A DNA stretch of 64,000 bases from Euclidia mi (GCA_944739405.2 OX123190.2:87797086-87861085), one strand, 5' to 3'; positions 1 through 11,478 are shown, counted from the first letter of the stretch. Numbers and translations are program-made. The notes: generated by a model from the sequence alone, not told the origin.

Positions 1-1062
1 TCGAGCTCTGAAATCCCTTTATGAGGATTCTAGAGCTTGTGTGAGGATAAACGGGGCATACACTGACTGGTTTACTATCGATAAAGGTGTTAGACAGGGA
101 TGTGTAGCGTCGCCGTGGCTGTTTAACCTCTTCATGGACAGTTGTTTGCAAGATTTAAAACATAGTGACTGCGGATTAAGGATGAATGGGTTACTCGTCA
201 AATGCCTCCTTTATGCTGATGATCAGGTTATACTTGCATCTTCAACGGAGGAGTTGCAGGAGATGGTAACAATCATGCATCGTGCGTTAGAAAGGAAAGG
301 AATGAAAGTGAATGTAAGTAAAACGAAAGTTATGGTTTTTGAAAAGGAGGAAAGCGTTACGGCTTGTAATGTTTTGATCGATGGACAGCGAGTGGAACAA
401 GTGAAAGAGTTTGTTTACTTAGGTACGTTGTTTACAAGAGATGGTAAGAATGAAGCAGATATTGAAAGGAGAGTAAATGCAGGTAATTGTGTGAATGGAG
501 CTCTGAAGGCGTTTATGAACAGTCAAAACGTGTCCAAAAAGGCACGTTTGGCTGTACATAGAGGTGTGTTAGTGTCTACCCTTATGTATGGTAGTGAAAG
601 TTGGGTATGGCAGAAGAGATTTGAAAGTAGAATAAATGCTGTAGAAATGAGAGCACTGAGAAGTATGTGTGGTGTGTCTTTGACCGACAGAGTAAAGAAT
701 TGTGTGATACGAGAGTGGTGTGGGGTAAAAGAAGATGTAGTGACAAGCATTGAGAAAGGCATGTTAAGATGGTTTGGGCACATGGAGAGGATGGATGACG
801 ATAGACTGACAAAGAAGATATATCAGGCTAGTGTGAATGGGACAGGATAAAGGGGAAGACCTAGGAGAACGTTCTCTGACCAGATTGGAGACATCCTGAA
901 AAAAGGACAAGTCAGAAGTACCCTTAACAGAAGAGCATGCATGAGAAACTTGATGGGAGTGAGTGAAGCAAGTGAGGTATGTCAGGATCGTTGCAAATGG
1001 CGTTCCGTAGTCTCTTCCTACCCCTCCGGGAAACAGGCGTGAGTCTATGTATGTATGTATGT
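1..1062 (+). mobile_element. RTE-A LINE, 3' third, cut by window start
   Basis: This is the 3' end of a non-LTR retrotransposon. Its first base aligns with position 22438 of the full-length copy at 20018-23505, and by eye it differs at only about a dozen positions over 1 kb. It ends in the family tail CCCCTCCGGGAAACAGGCGT followed by GAGTCTATG and TATG repeats. The 5' part lies outside the window, so it is unknown whether this copy is full length. The high similarity means the family has been active recently. Confidence 0.93.
2..1042 (+). pseudogene. RTE-A reverse transcriptase, C-terminal part, one premature stop
   Basis: This is the C-terminal part of the RTE endonuclease/reverse transcriptase, which nicks target DNA and copies its RNA at the nick. 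The reading frame shows the palm motif GVRQGCVASP, the catalytic YADD box at about 212-223, and the C-terminal region with YGSESW, LRWFGHMERM and a basic RGRPRR-type stretch. The frame is closed early by TAA at 848-850, where the sister copy has a CAA (Gln) codon. It then resumes to the family stop TGA at 1040-1042. One C-to-T change therefore accounts for the break. The start is outside the window. Confidence 0.9.
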
Positions 1063-3014
1063 ACAATACAAGTCTTTAAAATGTTCCTCACAGGTGTAGT
1101 ATAAAGCACTGTGTAGCACTCGGGTGAAAGTCCCATTCCTACCTCGGGAGTATTGTGGCCCTAGGCTGTGCCTTCGGGCCACATTCTGCTCCCTCGCTAG
1201 TAATCGGTTCCTTTCCTCCCTCGGTGAACAATGTACTATTTCAAAACCTATTTTTATTCGTAGGCTTGAGTGTACAAATTTAATCTGTCAGCAATATAAG
1301 TCTTGCTAATAATGCCTTTTAATCCCTGCAACCTGACCTAAAAACGTAGATAAAAGATTCATTAAGTAATTATAATAAGGAAAATCTTTTTGTAAAGGTA
1401 ATATTCTACTTGCCCTTAGGAACAGAGCAGCATGTTCCAGAAATGCCGAAGAATTATCCTTTTGTAAAAATATTTCATGTTGTAATTATTCTGTTATATC
1501 AATGTTTTTATTTTATCAGTATTATAAATTAGTTATTTTAGGCTTTGTCTGACATTCCATCTATAAAATTTTCTTAATCCGTTCTCCGTTTGTGTTTAAC
1601 TAAAAACAGTTGTCCTCGATTCTGGGCATAGTCGTCAAAGTCTCGTTCAGTTTGTAGTTGGTGAGTTTAACAGAGCTAGTTGTGTTGATAGACCGCTGTG
1701 TAGTACGAAGGAGACAATATCAACGACGCTTTGTCCCCGAGGAGAGAGAAGTTGTGTACGGCGTTAGACGATCGGAGCCAATTGTTTTGGTAGCTGCGGC
1801 GAGCAAACGTAGTGCGGTGATGATATATTTAAGCATTGACTTTAGAAAGTCGAGCATTCGCCGTTTTTGTTGATCTGCGAACAGAGCAAAACTTTTCAAT
1901 CTATGAATTGTTGTGCAAATGTTTGAAATTGTACAATCCAAGATATTAAATTGTTATTTATATTCGTAGCATTGTTGATAGCACTTTTCAAAGCAAAGTG
2001 TTTTGAAATTGACTCATATCGAACAAGTTTGGAGAAGTTGTGGTGTCGAACATGCATCGTTTCTTCGTGTATACATGTCGATGAAACTTTGAGCCGTCTA
2101 GCACTGTCGAAGTTACGGTATATCCTGGTATATCTTACAAAAGCATTTTCGAAACTGATGCGCGGCATTTTATTCATATTAAATCATGTGTAAGCCCAAA
2201 ACGAATTCGAAATCTGTTTTTAACTGTGTTCATTAAATATAGACAACTGAAAGTGGATCCATCCATTGCCATGATTTTCTACAATAGAATGTGCAGCGAA
2301 TCGTAGAGTGCGGACACACCGGAGCGATGATGCACACATCGAGTTGTACGATACTACGTTTTAATTATTTAAATTGTATTAATTGATCTTTGGCTGTTAC
2401 TTCCAATACCACTAGAAACATTCGGGTTTATAATATGTTCGTGTTTTGTAGCGTGAAGTGTTACGTGTCATTGTACCTCTTTTGCCTCAGTTGCACATTT
2501 GACTAATTGCAAAAAATCTCAGGCCATAGCGCTTCAGTGAAAGTAACGTATAATATTCTATAATGTCGAAATACTCTTTTCCACTAGTTTTCGTTCTCGT
2601 TTCCTTACGTTGTGGTGACTTTGTTCTAGTCCGTACCTTATGTTTCTTTCTGCGACATTTAGCACTATACGGGGCCTTTATTCGATGCTTTATTTCTTAG
2701 AAAATAATGTTTATCTTGAAAAGTAAAACGGCGTTTATATTCTTAGAAGGAAATTAGCTAGTTGTAATTACGAGCTTACTGTTAATTATCAGGTAGGTAG
2801 TACTTTGTGTAATCCTTATTAATTGCTAGATTATCTTATAACGAGCTAAAGCCACAGAGAGTTTCCGAGAATACTGGATATCTGTTACAGTGTATACAAA
2901 CGAAGATATATTAAGTATACATTCAAACTTAGATCACATACTAAAATAGATTGATGTGGGATAACACTTTTCTTTTTTGTAGAAATTACAATTATTTCCG
3001 TAGTAATAACAAAA
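1063..3014. other. AT-rich stretch with no recognised gene
   Basis: No supported coding region or complete mobile element was seen here. A GC-richer patch at about 1120-1215 contains a short hairpin-like GGCCCTAGG/CCTTCGGGCC area and may be a repeat fragment. The open frames here are short and lack recognisable motifs. Confidence 0.5.
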
Positions 3015-3027
3015 TACATTCCGATTA

Positions 3028-3429
3028 GCCGTGTGGTTGACGGCATAGAATACAAGTGTCACTACCCCCTATCTTCCCGTGGGTGTCGTAAGAGGCGACT
3101 AAGGGATAACACGATGCAAATACCATCTTTGCGTAGAGACGGAAAACTCGACATCAAACCCTATACGACTGCCTCGTTGGTCTCGCGGCATAAATGTGCG
3201 CGTGGGATCGGGAGGTCCCGGGTTCGATTCCTGGGTCGGGCAGTGTTATTGGGTTTTTCTTCACGAAATTCTCATTAGCAGCACGGAGTCTGGAAATGTG
3301 CCCGGTACGGCAATAGGCTCGCCCCTTATTACGTGGGACTAAAGTATATCTGGCGAAAAGTGGGTGTAGAAATACACCTCTGCCTACCCCTTCGGGGATA
3401 AAAGGCGTGACGATATGTATGTATGTATG
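3028..3429 (+). mobile_element. Composite SINE: S2-type head joined to complete S1 SINE
   Basis: This 402-bp unit is flanked by a perfect 13-bp direct repeat, TACATTCCGATTA, at 3015-3027 and 3430-3442, so it inserted as one piece. The first part, about 3028-3165, begins GCCGTGTGGTTGACGGC and carries a block ending GTGGGTGTCGTAAGAGGCGA, related to the S2 head. The second part, from about 3167, is a full S1 SINE with a tRNA-like pol III promoter: A-box-like TGGTCTCGCGG and B box GGTTCGATTCC at about 3231. The tail CTGCCTACCCCTTCGGGG, AGGCGTGA and TATG repeats matches the RTE-A 3' end. It is non-coding; transcription by RNA polymerase III is inferred from the boxes. Confidence 0.85.
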
Positions 3430-3677
3430 TACATTCCGATTATAATGTTATTTTAATCACTTATACATTAACAGTACTTTCATTACAAATCTTTTCTTTT
3501 ATAATATTGGTAGGTATATGATAGAGGGTAAAACCCGCTTATAGTGTTTTCAGGTACGGTAGTAAGCAATTGGCGTGTTTTCATGCAATTCAGTGCCATC
3601 TAGCAAGTAAAATACTGAGGGAACATTCTATTTGGGTATCGTTTAATTTAAAATTAAAAAGTACTTAGGTACTGTTA

Positions 3678-4198
3678 AAGATATTAAAACTTGTATATCA
3701 ATAGCCAAAACAGCATTTAACAACAAAAAGCATCTTTTGAAATCAAAAATAGCAAGACGGATTAGAAAACAATTTATCAAATCATATATATGGAGTATTG
3801 CTGTGTACGGAAGCGAAACGTGGACAATGACTCAGCAAGACCGGGAAAGACTGGAGGCTTTCGAGATGTGGTGCTGGAGGCGGATGGAAAGGATCAGCTG
3901 GATTGAAAAAAAGACCAACGCGGAACTATTGAGCCTTGTCCAAGAAAAACGGAGCATTTTAGCGACCGTAGAAAGAAGAAAAGAAAAGATGTTTGGCCAC
4001 CTTATACGACATGATGATTTTATTAAAACCATATTGGAAGGCAAAATAGAAGGAAAGAGAGGAAGAGGTCGACCCAGACGGGCATACACGGATCAAATGA
4101 AAGAAAAAACAAAGGTCATGTCGTATAAAGAGGTCAAGGTATTGGCCGAAGACCGAAATATATGGCGTACACTCCACCGACAAGAGCACAGCTCTTAA
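3678..4198 (+). pseudogene. LINE reverse transcriptase C-terminus (fragment)
   Basis: An open frame runs to TAA at 4196-4198. It shows the post-palm signature of LINE reverse transcriptases: YGSETWTM at about 3804, a helix with EMWCWRRMERISW, the MFGHLIRHD block at about 3990, and a basic GKRGRGRPRRAY segment at about 4048. The endonuclease and catalytic YADD/FADD box are missing because the copy is 5' truncated, so it cannot be active. There is no start codon of its own; the frame is open back to the TSD. The clade assignment to RTE is by resemblance only. Confidence 0.82.
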
Positions 4199-4209
4199 AT
4201 TGAAAAGTA
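3678..4209 (+). mobile_element. 5'-truncated RTE-type LINE with 11-bp TSD
   Basis: The fragment is bounded by AGGTACTGTTA at 3667-3677 and again at 4210-4220, an 11-bp target-site duplication. Only the last 0.5 kb of the element was copied, as is usual for target-primed reverse transcription. The coding frame reaches to within about 11 nt of the 3' boundary, so the 3' UTR is almost absent. The family differs from RTE-A to RTE-D of this window. Confidence 0.8.
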
Positions 4210-4220
4210 AGGTACTGTTA

Positions 4221-4844
4221 TTGTAAATATTGTGGAGTGCATTGTAACAAAATTTTCCTGGTTTAATAAGACGATGCAATGTCACCAAATTCCCATTTGT
4301 CGATTGCTTTGATATTAATTAAATATTGTGTGTATCTATGTGTGTGTTTGTCTACTGAGTTTCAGAATGGCTAGATTCACAATTAGTTCCGGCAGTGGGT
4401 AGAACGACATTGGTTGGACGCACTGTCTGAGTCTATATGTCTATTTGTGCAGTTTGTATTTTCAGTACTGCGAGCTGCGATCGAATGAGTTAAATTTGAA
4501 ACAGTCGAAATTAAAATGCCCGAGTACCTAACTGTGTTTTTGTATACCATGTAAATGTATCTAGTCAAATTGTATAAATGTATCTAGTTGATACAATATG
4601 CAGGTGGTCGGTTATACACATCTTATGGTATGGGGAGTGTTGTTAAGATACATAACTGTCATGTTTATTGAACTTGTATCTTGTTTTCGTTTCAAATAAA
4701 CAACATGATACATTTATGTTTTGTAAAGACAATGTGTATTCGATGGTTAATGATTGGTTGAATGATGGACTTCATATCATAATACATAACCGTTGTATTT
4801 CTTCTTAAAGAAATATCCTATAGTACAGTTTAAGTTTATAGTAG
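4221..4844. other. No gene recognised
   Basis: This is AT-rich DNA between the truncated LINE and the S2 SINE. The short minus-strand frame at 4383-4568 has no motif. Nothing further was recognised. Confidence 0.5.
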
Positions 4845-5058
4845 TCCATGTGGTGACGGATTGAGAATACGGAAAGCCACCACCCTATATCATTCCATGG
4901 TAGTCGTAAAAGCCGACAGAGGGACCAAACTATGCAGAGAACAGCACTGTAAGAGAAGGAACTTGATACAAACCCTGTACCAACCCGTGCCAGCGTAGTA
5001 TAGTAGGCCAATTCCTCCTTTAATAGGAGAGGCTTAATCCAGCAGAGGACTGTTTAAA
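4845..5058 (+). mobile_element. S2 SINE
   Basis: This is a diverged SINE of the same family as the minus-strand copy at 33572-33799. Shared landmarks are the head CATGTGGTGACGG, the CACCACCC block, TGCAGAGAACA, CACTGTAAGAGAAGGAA, GTATAGTAGGCCA and the 3' block CCAGCAG(A/T)GGACTGTT. The terminal ATG repeats seen in the other copy are missing here. The coordinates come from aligning the two copies by eye. Confidence 0.75.
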
Positions 5059-5528
5059 ATCCTACGGATGCTTCTATATGACACTATATACCTATTATTT
5101 ATCACGATTACACTAATATTCAAAGAGGAAACAAGTAAGCGATGCCTTCTCTTCAATAGTATCGAGTAGTAGCGAGTAGGGAGACCTGGGAGAGTTGTGA
5201 CAGAGGTGAGTTGTGACAAGGACAATTTCTTCCTACCTATTATAGTAAGCGAGATGGCAATAACGCTTGTTTGTCGTTCTCGACACGCGCTACTGGACTC
5301 AGTACCTACCAGCGGCGCACGTGGCACGGTTGCGTAAATATATCGTCAGTGTACAAAAAATTGCGAAAAGTAACTTTTACTTCAAAATTTTATTTGAAAA
5401 TATATCACGTCTTAGTATATGTGCATTGATGTGTTATTTTTTCTTAAGTTATGTAGTTATTTAAGTCTCAATACCTGGCACTGATTTTTTGTGTGCGTAT
5501 CGTGTTTAGAAGATAAAAATTATTATTC
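5059..5528. other. No gene; GAGTTGTGACA direct repeats near 5188
   Basis: This is left-hand flanking DNA of the gypsy element. Two close direct copies of GAGTTGTGACA lie at about 5190 and 5208. The same motif forms the arms of the palindrome on the other side of the element at 11892-11926. No coding region is supported. Confidence 0.5.
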
Positions 5529-5532
5529 GGAC

Positions 5533-5716
5533 TGAGGTATAGGGATAGGAAATGATACACGACTGTACACTGCAAGACTATATTGAAGACTGCTCAAATT
5601 ATCTTACAAAGGAATATATATGATAGTATGCTAATATTAAGTATATTCCATACTTCTTACTACTAATACACTATATTATAACGTTATACCTTATGATATC
5701 TTCATACCATACTTCA
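5533..5716 (-). repeat. 3' LTR of gypsy element
   Basis: This LTR is 184 bp long and matches 11683-11866 except for GTT versus GCT near 5691. It carries the TG/CA ends expected for integrase-processed LTRs. On the minus strand the purine-rich GGAGG run just outside it (about 5717-5725) could be the polypurine tract that primes plus-strand synthesis. Confidence 0.95.
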
Positions 5717-5825
5717 CCTCCGGGGGTGAAGAAAAAAAAAGAGAAAAAAAAAGTTAAACATAGTAAACAAATGCGAACAAAGGCAAACAAAAACAAACAA
5801 AAGGTACCTTTTATTTTATATGAAT

Positions 5826-6670
5826 TTACGCACTAAACTTTTTTGTCCTATCTTTATGTACTATATCTATCTTACCACATTTATTTATGTCAACATTCAC
5901 ACCTAAATCTTCCAACACCTGAAAAGGTCCATCAAAAACACAGTCCAATTTACGAGCACATTTATTTTTAACTAAAATTAGATCATTTTTGGTATAAAAT
6001 ACAGGGTTACATGATTTATCATACGCCCATTTCCTTTTCTCCTTACAATCTATTAAATTTTTTCTTGCATCTCTTAAGGCTATATTTAACTTATATTTTA
6101 ATTCTAAACAATAATTATCAGGATTGTAGAGTGGCTCTACATCATCTTCTAAACTGTTTGGTAAACGACATTGTCTTCCAAAACAGTTCATATGGCGTAT
6201 ACTTAGTTTATGTGTTAACACAAGTATTATAACTAAAACACCAGTATGGTACCCAGTGTGACCATGAATAACAAGTATTAGTATAAGTTCTTAAAAATGC
6301 ACCTAAATGCTTATGAGCTATCTCGTGTGAACCGATTGATTGATGGTGGTATGCAGTAGATGTTAATTTATCTATATTTAATAACCTACACACTTGTTCC
6401 ATAACCTGTGAAGTAAATTCAGTTCCTCTGTCCGTAGCAATAGATTTTGGAACACCAAATCTTAAAATAAAATTATTCACAAAAGCTTTTGCAACAGTTA
6501 CAGTTTCTTTATTGGGTAGTGGATAAGCTTCTATATATTTAGTTAACTCGCATTGAAGAGTTAAAATATAACAGTTTCCAACCTCATCTTTGTCTAAAGG
6601 TCCTACTAGATCAAGAAATATTTTGTCAAAAGCAGTTTTCGCAGTAGTAGTCATAGTCAATGGTTGTTTA
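5826..6670 (-). pseudogene. Integrase catalytic core and C-terminus, broken
   Basis: This encodes integrase, which joins retrotransposon DNA into the host genome. Reading down the minus strand, the core shows LDLVGP (first Asp, about 6600), ATDRGTEFTS (second Asp, about 6435) and a YHHQSIGSHEIAH block where the catalytic Glu is expected (about 6325). A frame break near 6208-6221 separates this from the C-terminal part, which ends in a VFDGPFQVLEDLG segment typical of a gypsy integrase tail. The part that should precede it, linking to the zinc-finger domain, is interrupted by the SINE at 6671-6870. Two frames are needed, so it is inactive. Confidence 0.88.
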
Positions 6671-6870
6671 GTATAATAATAATAATAATATTCTACCACA
6701 TTCACACAACACCATCTAGTCCCAAACTAAGCAGAGCTTGTACTATGGGTACTAGATAATGGATAAACATACATATATACTATTTTTTTTTGTAAATACA
6801 TACATATTATACATAGAAACACCCAGACCAAGACAAACATCCATGTTCATGCACACAAATGTTTGACTTG
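6671..6870 (-). mobile_element. S4 SINE (head truncated) inside integrase
   Basis: The sequence matches the minus-strand SINE at 25110-25368 and the plus-strand SINE at 50268-50491. Shared blocks include AAGCAGAGCTTGT, GGGTACTAGATAATGGATAA and AAGACAAACAT, and the tail is an ATT/AAT-rich run at the low-coordinate end. The tRNA-like head seen in the other copies is missing, so this copy is 5' truncated. It separates the integrase zinc-finger region from the catalytic core, and about 30 residues expected between them are not seen. Confidence 0.82.
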
Positions 6871-8790
6871 ACTGGCCAGTAATACTTTTTTTTAATATTA
6901 TTTGCCATTCTATTCATACCAGCATGTCCACTGGTGGGTAATAAGTGGTAATCATTCAAAATAAACTGTTTTATTTTGTCATCATAAATTCTTTTAATTC
7001 CTTTCAAAACACATATACGGGGACCGGTCCATTCCTTCAAAAGTTTAATTTCATTACACATCTCTTCAATAAACTCATTATTTCTATCATCTTTCACTAT
7101 GCATAGTTCTTTAATCTCTATTCTTTCACAAAATTCCTTTAACTTAGTTGCAAATTCGGCTCGCGAGAAATGCATCCTAAAGCTAAGGTTAATTCCTAAT
7201 AGCATTTTGCTAGGTACATAAATAAAACAATACTTTTCATCTTGCACCAAATTTTCTGCCCTATACTTCTTCACAGTTGTTTCTTCTAATAACTTCAGTT
7301 CAATAGAATCATACGGCTGTCTTAACAACTCCACAACTCGTGGGTGATAAGGCCAGTTGTCAGTGGTTTTATTAAGATCAGTCTGTTCTTTCTTACAATT
7401 CTCTTCCATTCTTCTCTTTTGCCCCCTAGTCATTACAGTCAGAATTTGCTCTTTAATATTCCTTAATTCATTCGAAGTTATGAGTACCCTAGATAATGCA
7501 TCCGCGACTACATTGTCTTTACCTTTCACGTATACAACCTTAAAATCATACTCTTCAAGAATCAATCGAAATTTAATTAGCCTACTAGACGGATCTTTCA
7601 TGCCAAACAAATAAACAAGAGGTTTGTTGACTGACCAGTCATTATTGTAAAAGTTCTTCCAAATAAATATGGCCTAAAATATTTAACTGCCCAAACTATT
7701 GCTGTTAATTCTTTGTGTATTACAGGTTTTTCTCTGCTTTATTTAATGGTCTACTGGCATAAGCAATAGGTTTCATATTTTTATTACACAATACGGCTCC
7801 AACAGCTAGGTCAGATGCATCTGTTTGCAATATAAATTCATTTGTACTTGCAAAATCTGGATACTGCAATATAGGAGGAGACATTAAAGAGTTTTTTAAG
7901 AATTCAAATGCATTTTGACAATCGGAACTCCAAATAAAAGGTACATCTTTCTTTAGTAATTGGTTCAAGGGCATTGTAATTGTTGCAAAGGATGGCACAA
8001 ATTTTCTATAGTAATTGCAGAAGGCTACAAACCGTCTTACTTCATCTATATTTTTAGGGATGGGAAATTGTTTTAGAACTTTAGTTTTTTCAGGATCGGG
8101 TGAAACACCCTCAGCTGAAACTAAATGACCAAGATATAACATTTCTTTCTTAAGGAACTGACACTTTGTGGGGTTCAATTTTAAATTTACCTTTCTCAAT
8201 CTTTCAAAATCAGAAATTAGGTTTTTATTATGTATATGTAATGATCGTCCATACGTGATAATATCATCCAAATAAATAAAACACTTTTCAAAAGCTAATC
8301 CTGACATAGCAATTGACATAACTCTACTGAAAGCACTGCAAGATGTCTTAAGACCCACTGGTAAACGTTTTAATTGATAATGTCCGGTACTAGTTGAAAA
8401 TGCAGTATATTTTCGGCTCTCGGGATCTAATTTGACTTGATAATAGCCTTGTTGGAGGTCTAAATGCGTGAAATAGATTGAACCTGATAAGCTATCTAGA
8501 ATATCGGTGATATTAGGCAAAGGAAATTTATCATCAACTATGTTTTCATTCAATTTTCGGAAATCAATTACTAAACGCCATTTTTGAGAACCATCTGTTT
8601 TTTTGGAACTAACAGTATTGGACTAGATCACTAGTAGAGAATCACTAGTAGATTCTTCAATAATATCATCTTTAAGCATTTTATTTATCTGTTTATCAAC
8701 TTCTGGTTTTAAAGCTTGAGGCAATCTGTATGGTTTAGTATAAATAGGATTAATAATTTTATAGATTGTTGACATATGTTTGTAGTTTCT
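6871..8790 (-). pseudogene. Gypsy reverse transcriptase / RNase H / integrase N-terminus, frameshifted
   Basis: This is the polymerase part of pol. The long frame at 7720-8553 shows the RT motifs FTHLDLQQGYYQV, GLKTSCSAFSRVM and YLDD (about 8258-8281), followed by the connection domain with GHLVSAEGVSPDPEKT and the RNase H start with QTDASDLAVGAVL. A frameshift near 7650-7720 leads to the next frame (7610-6871) with KGKDNVVADALSR, the end of RNase H, and then HAGMNRMANNIKKKYYWP from the integrase zinc-finger region. The first RT motifs (WRLVIDFRKLN) lie in another frame at about 8555-8590, and an imperfect local duplication around 8625-8655 lies nearby. At least three frames are needed, so no functional enzyme is made. 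Confidence 0.9.
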
Positions 8791-8929
8791 AACTTATCAC
8801 CGGGTAAAAAGAATATATCTGAACATTTGGTACAATTTTTTTTCTATGGACTTCTTTTCTTCTTCGTTTAAATGTTGTAATTCTAATAAAGGTAGTAAAG
8901 TGTCAGCTCTCTTTAAACTACTTTCACAT

Positions 8930-9621
8930 TCATTCGACACTTAATATAAAATTATGCAATATGACTTCTTCATCCCGAGTGTTTAAAATCTTTATTGGAA
9001 CTCTTTTATTTTTAGGTCGAACGATAGTACTTGCTAACAAAACATCTTTTTCTAACTCCTTTGCGCAAACAAAATAGTCACCTTCTAAATTCCTATCTAA
9101 ATAAACGTAGTGGATAGATTCACACCGAGGCGGTATCAACAAAGCATTACTATAGTCAGGTTTATCAAAAATTGGTAGTTCACAATATTTTCCACATAAC
9201 TGTAGCGTTAATAAATTCTTACCTAAATTAATATTTGCTTTATATTTGTTCATAAAATCTAACCTAATATTCCATCAACGACGATAGGTAAATCTTTGAA
9301 AGTATAAAATTTATTTTCAAACGTATCATTTCTAAAATCATGCAAGTTACATATTACACAACCAGAGGAATAAATTTTACCTCCAATTCCATTTACCACT
9401 AAATTATCCGAAAGTATCTTGACGGAATTGGGTAATTCTTCTTCTTTAATAACTGAAATAGATGCGCCAGTATCTAGTAAAAATATAAATTTCTTTCCAT
9501 TGATGTAAAAATTAACAAATTTAGAATTAGACCTACAGGCATAAACAAAATGACTAAGAACGAAAAAACTGGTTATTATTATCTTTTTCATTGCCACTCT
9601 GTTCCAAAATACTACTAGCAT
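8930..9621 (-). pseudogene. Gypsy aspartic protease region, frameshifted
   Basis: Retroviral-type aspartic proteases cut the polyprotein and work as dimers, each monomer giving one Asp. The motif LLDTGASISV is clear at about 9455-9485, followed by GIGG and the second hallmark IVVDGILG at about 9260-9285. The next expected residues (LDFMNKYKANI) are in another frame because one T appears to be missing at about 9258. The second frame runs to 8930. The upstream end overlaps the gag frame near 9554-9621 in a different phase, consistent with a programmed gag-pol frameshift or with decay. Confidence 0.85.
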
Positions 9622-10771
9622 TTACTTGATTACTGTCGTTCTGAACGGTAAAAATATTTTTATTACAGTGACCTTGACGTGGTGGTCTATTATAATTATT
9701 TCTAAAGCCATTTCTATTCTGCTGGCCTCTGCCACGAGATGAATTTTGAAAAGATCTGAAATACCCTTGATATCTATTCGGAGTGCTTCTATAAATATTA
9801 TTAAAATTACTTTGATAATTGCCTCTATTATTACAGTGGTAATTCATATAACCGCGACCTCTATTTTGTGCTTGAAACTTTGGATAACGAACATTAAACC
9901 TACCTCTATAAGTAGAGGTCGTCTTCATTACCTCAGCAGACTTAGAAGTAGATGATGAAGTCACCGACTCGTCCTTGGCCACCTGGATTGCATCCTGCAG
10001 CGATGTGTAGTTCCGTGCGGCAATTATAATACTCAACCTTTCACTTCTAAGTCCATCCGAAAACCGTTTAACAACCATTTTTTCATTAATTGGCTTTAGA
10101 ACAGCGCACTTGTCTGCGTCGCCCTCAGCCTGCGAAATATTTAAATCAGTCAGCATTTTTTCGAGTTGTGATCCATACTCATCAATGGTCCTAAACCCTT
10201 GGTTTAAGGACGCAATCTGGTTTTGTATAGCTAAAAAAGATTATTTTATTAAAAGTTTGTTCTTAAAATCTACAATCATGTCACTAACTGATGAATAGGT
10301 ATTCGCTACACGTAACTTTGCATTTTCAGATAATCTACCCTTAAGTACAAATTTAATTAATAATTCTTGACCACTACTACTAAGCATATCTGCATACATT
10401 TCCACCGCATCAATCAATCGTTCCGTCGTACTTTCCTTATCATCTAAGATAGGTATTAAACTACACGCAGTTTTCATATCAAACTCCATTGTTTCTAATT
10501 TTAATTCTAAATTAGGTAAAGTACACAATTCTGATATTTCTGTAAATAAACTACAAATTTTACCGTACGTTTTAGTAATTAAATCGATTTCCGACCCTTT
10601 CTTTACATCACTTAAATTAGAAAATAATAGCTTACTTTTTTCAAACAATATTTCGGCCTCTTTCAACTTATCTGACGAACATGAGCCTTTGTATCTACTC
10701 TTGCCTTTTTTTATAAGATATTTTCGAATTTCTAATAAACTTTCATATATTTGTATCAAACTCTCCGCCAT
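9554..10771 (-). pseudogene. Gypsy gag with one in-frame stop
   Basis: Gag builds the particle that packages element RNA. The ATG at 10771 (10769-10771) opens a frame that is broken only by TAA at 10241-10243 and then continues in the same phase to 9554. The first half is helix-rich. The second half contains KRFSDGLRSERL, a capsid-end signature seen in gypsy Gags, then a long basic region rich in RG, YR and Asn repeats (about 9600-9900) that probably binds RNA. No clear CCHC knuckle is seen; the RG-rich tail may take its place. Without the stop the product would be about 405 residues. Confidence 0.85.
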
Positions 10772-11184
10772 AACACTTATAAATATAATTTAAATTCAAA
10801 AACCATTTCACTTAATCGCAAGTTGTTAAGCACGAGTTCATATTTCATTCAATTCAATTTTATTTATTCTAACCAGAAGCACAATCGTACAAGGAGTAGA
10901 TACAAAACTGCTGAGTTGCGTCTACGGCCGGAATTCTACGAACAATGTATCGTGTCCGTTTCGCATTCTATTTTAAGAACTTAAAGTCCATAATATATAT
11001 TAATGTAACGAAACGTTTTTACGCGTAGAAGCACACACAAAAACAAATAGCACTAGACCTGGATATACGTAAACACGCGCACTTATATTTTTACTTAGTA
11101 GAACCGCACTTTTTTGCCGAATTTTTGTACTCACAGTTTTCGATGCCAAGGTCGTCCGTCGGGGTATCCAACGCATAATCCGTC

Positions 11185-11478
11185 TCAAATAGGGTCTTCA
11201 TTACGATCTCCACGCCTTCCAGATATACGTTGCTGCATCCTTCTCAAAAATTCATTGCCAACCTGCTGATCAATCCATCTCTTATGCCGATCCTTGACGC
11301 GCATACAGATGAGTATCAGCACCACCGCAGCCACAAGCACCAGAAACGCCGAAATCAGAGCGTTGTTCACTTTTGTGTGGTATTCCTGATCGTAGTCGGT
11401 CGCACCATTGCTGCCCCCCGAGGCAGTCTGGGCGAAGATTACCTGTTTATCTTCAGTTTTGGAGTACGTCTTTCCCAT
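11185..11478 (-). CDS. Small myristoylation-signal / single-TM ORF in gypsy leader
   Basis: This is an intact 97-codon frame between the primer site and gag, on the same strand as the element. I chose the ATG at 11476-11478 over the in-frame ATG at 11526 because it has a strong start context (AAG before ATGG) and exposes MGKTYSK, a fit to the N-myristoylation signal (Gly2, Ser6, Lys7). Residues about 39-59 form one hydrophobic helix (SAFLVLVAAVVLILICM). They are followed by a strongly basic, Arg-rich tail with RVKDRHKRW. The predicted form is a lipid-anchored, single-pass membrane protein with a basic cytoplasmic tail. Small 5' ORFs are known in some 412/mdg1-group elements, but I cannot assign a function. 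It is open although gag and pol are broken. Confidence 0.6.
   Translation of the reverse strand: MGKTYSKTEDKQVIFAQTASGGSNGATDYDQEYHTKVNNALISAFLVLVAAVVLILICMRVKDRHKRWIDQQVGNEFLRRMQQRISGRRGDRNEDPI

Noticed and set aside
5717..6221. Search for an env gene between integrase and the 3' LTR of the gypsy element
   Set aside because: Only about 110 bp remain after the integrase end. No signal peptide, cleavage site or second TM protein is present, so it is not an errantivirus-type element.
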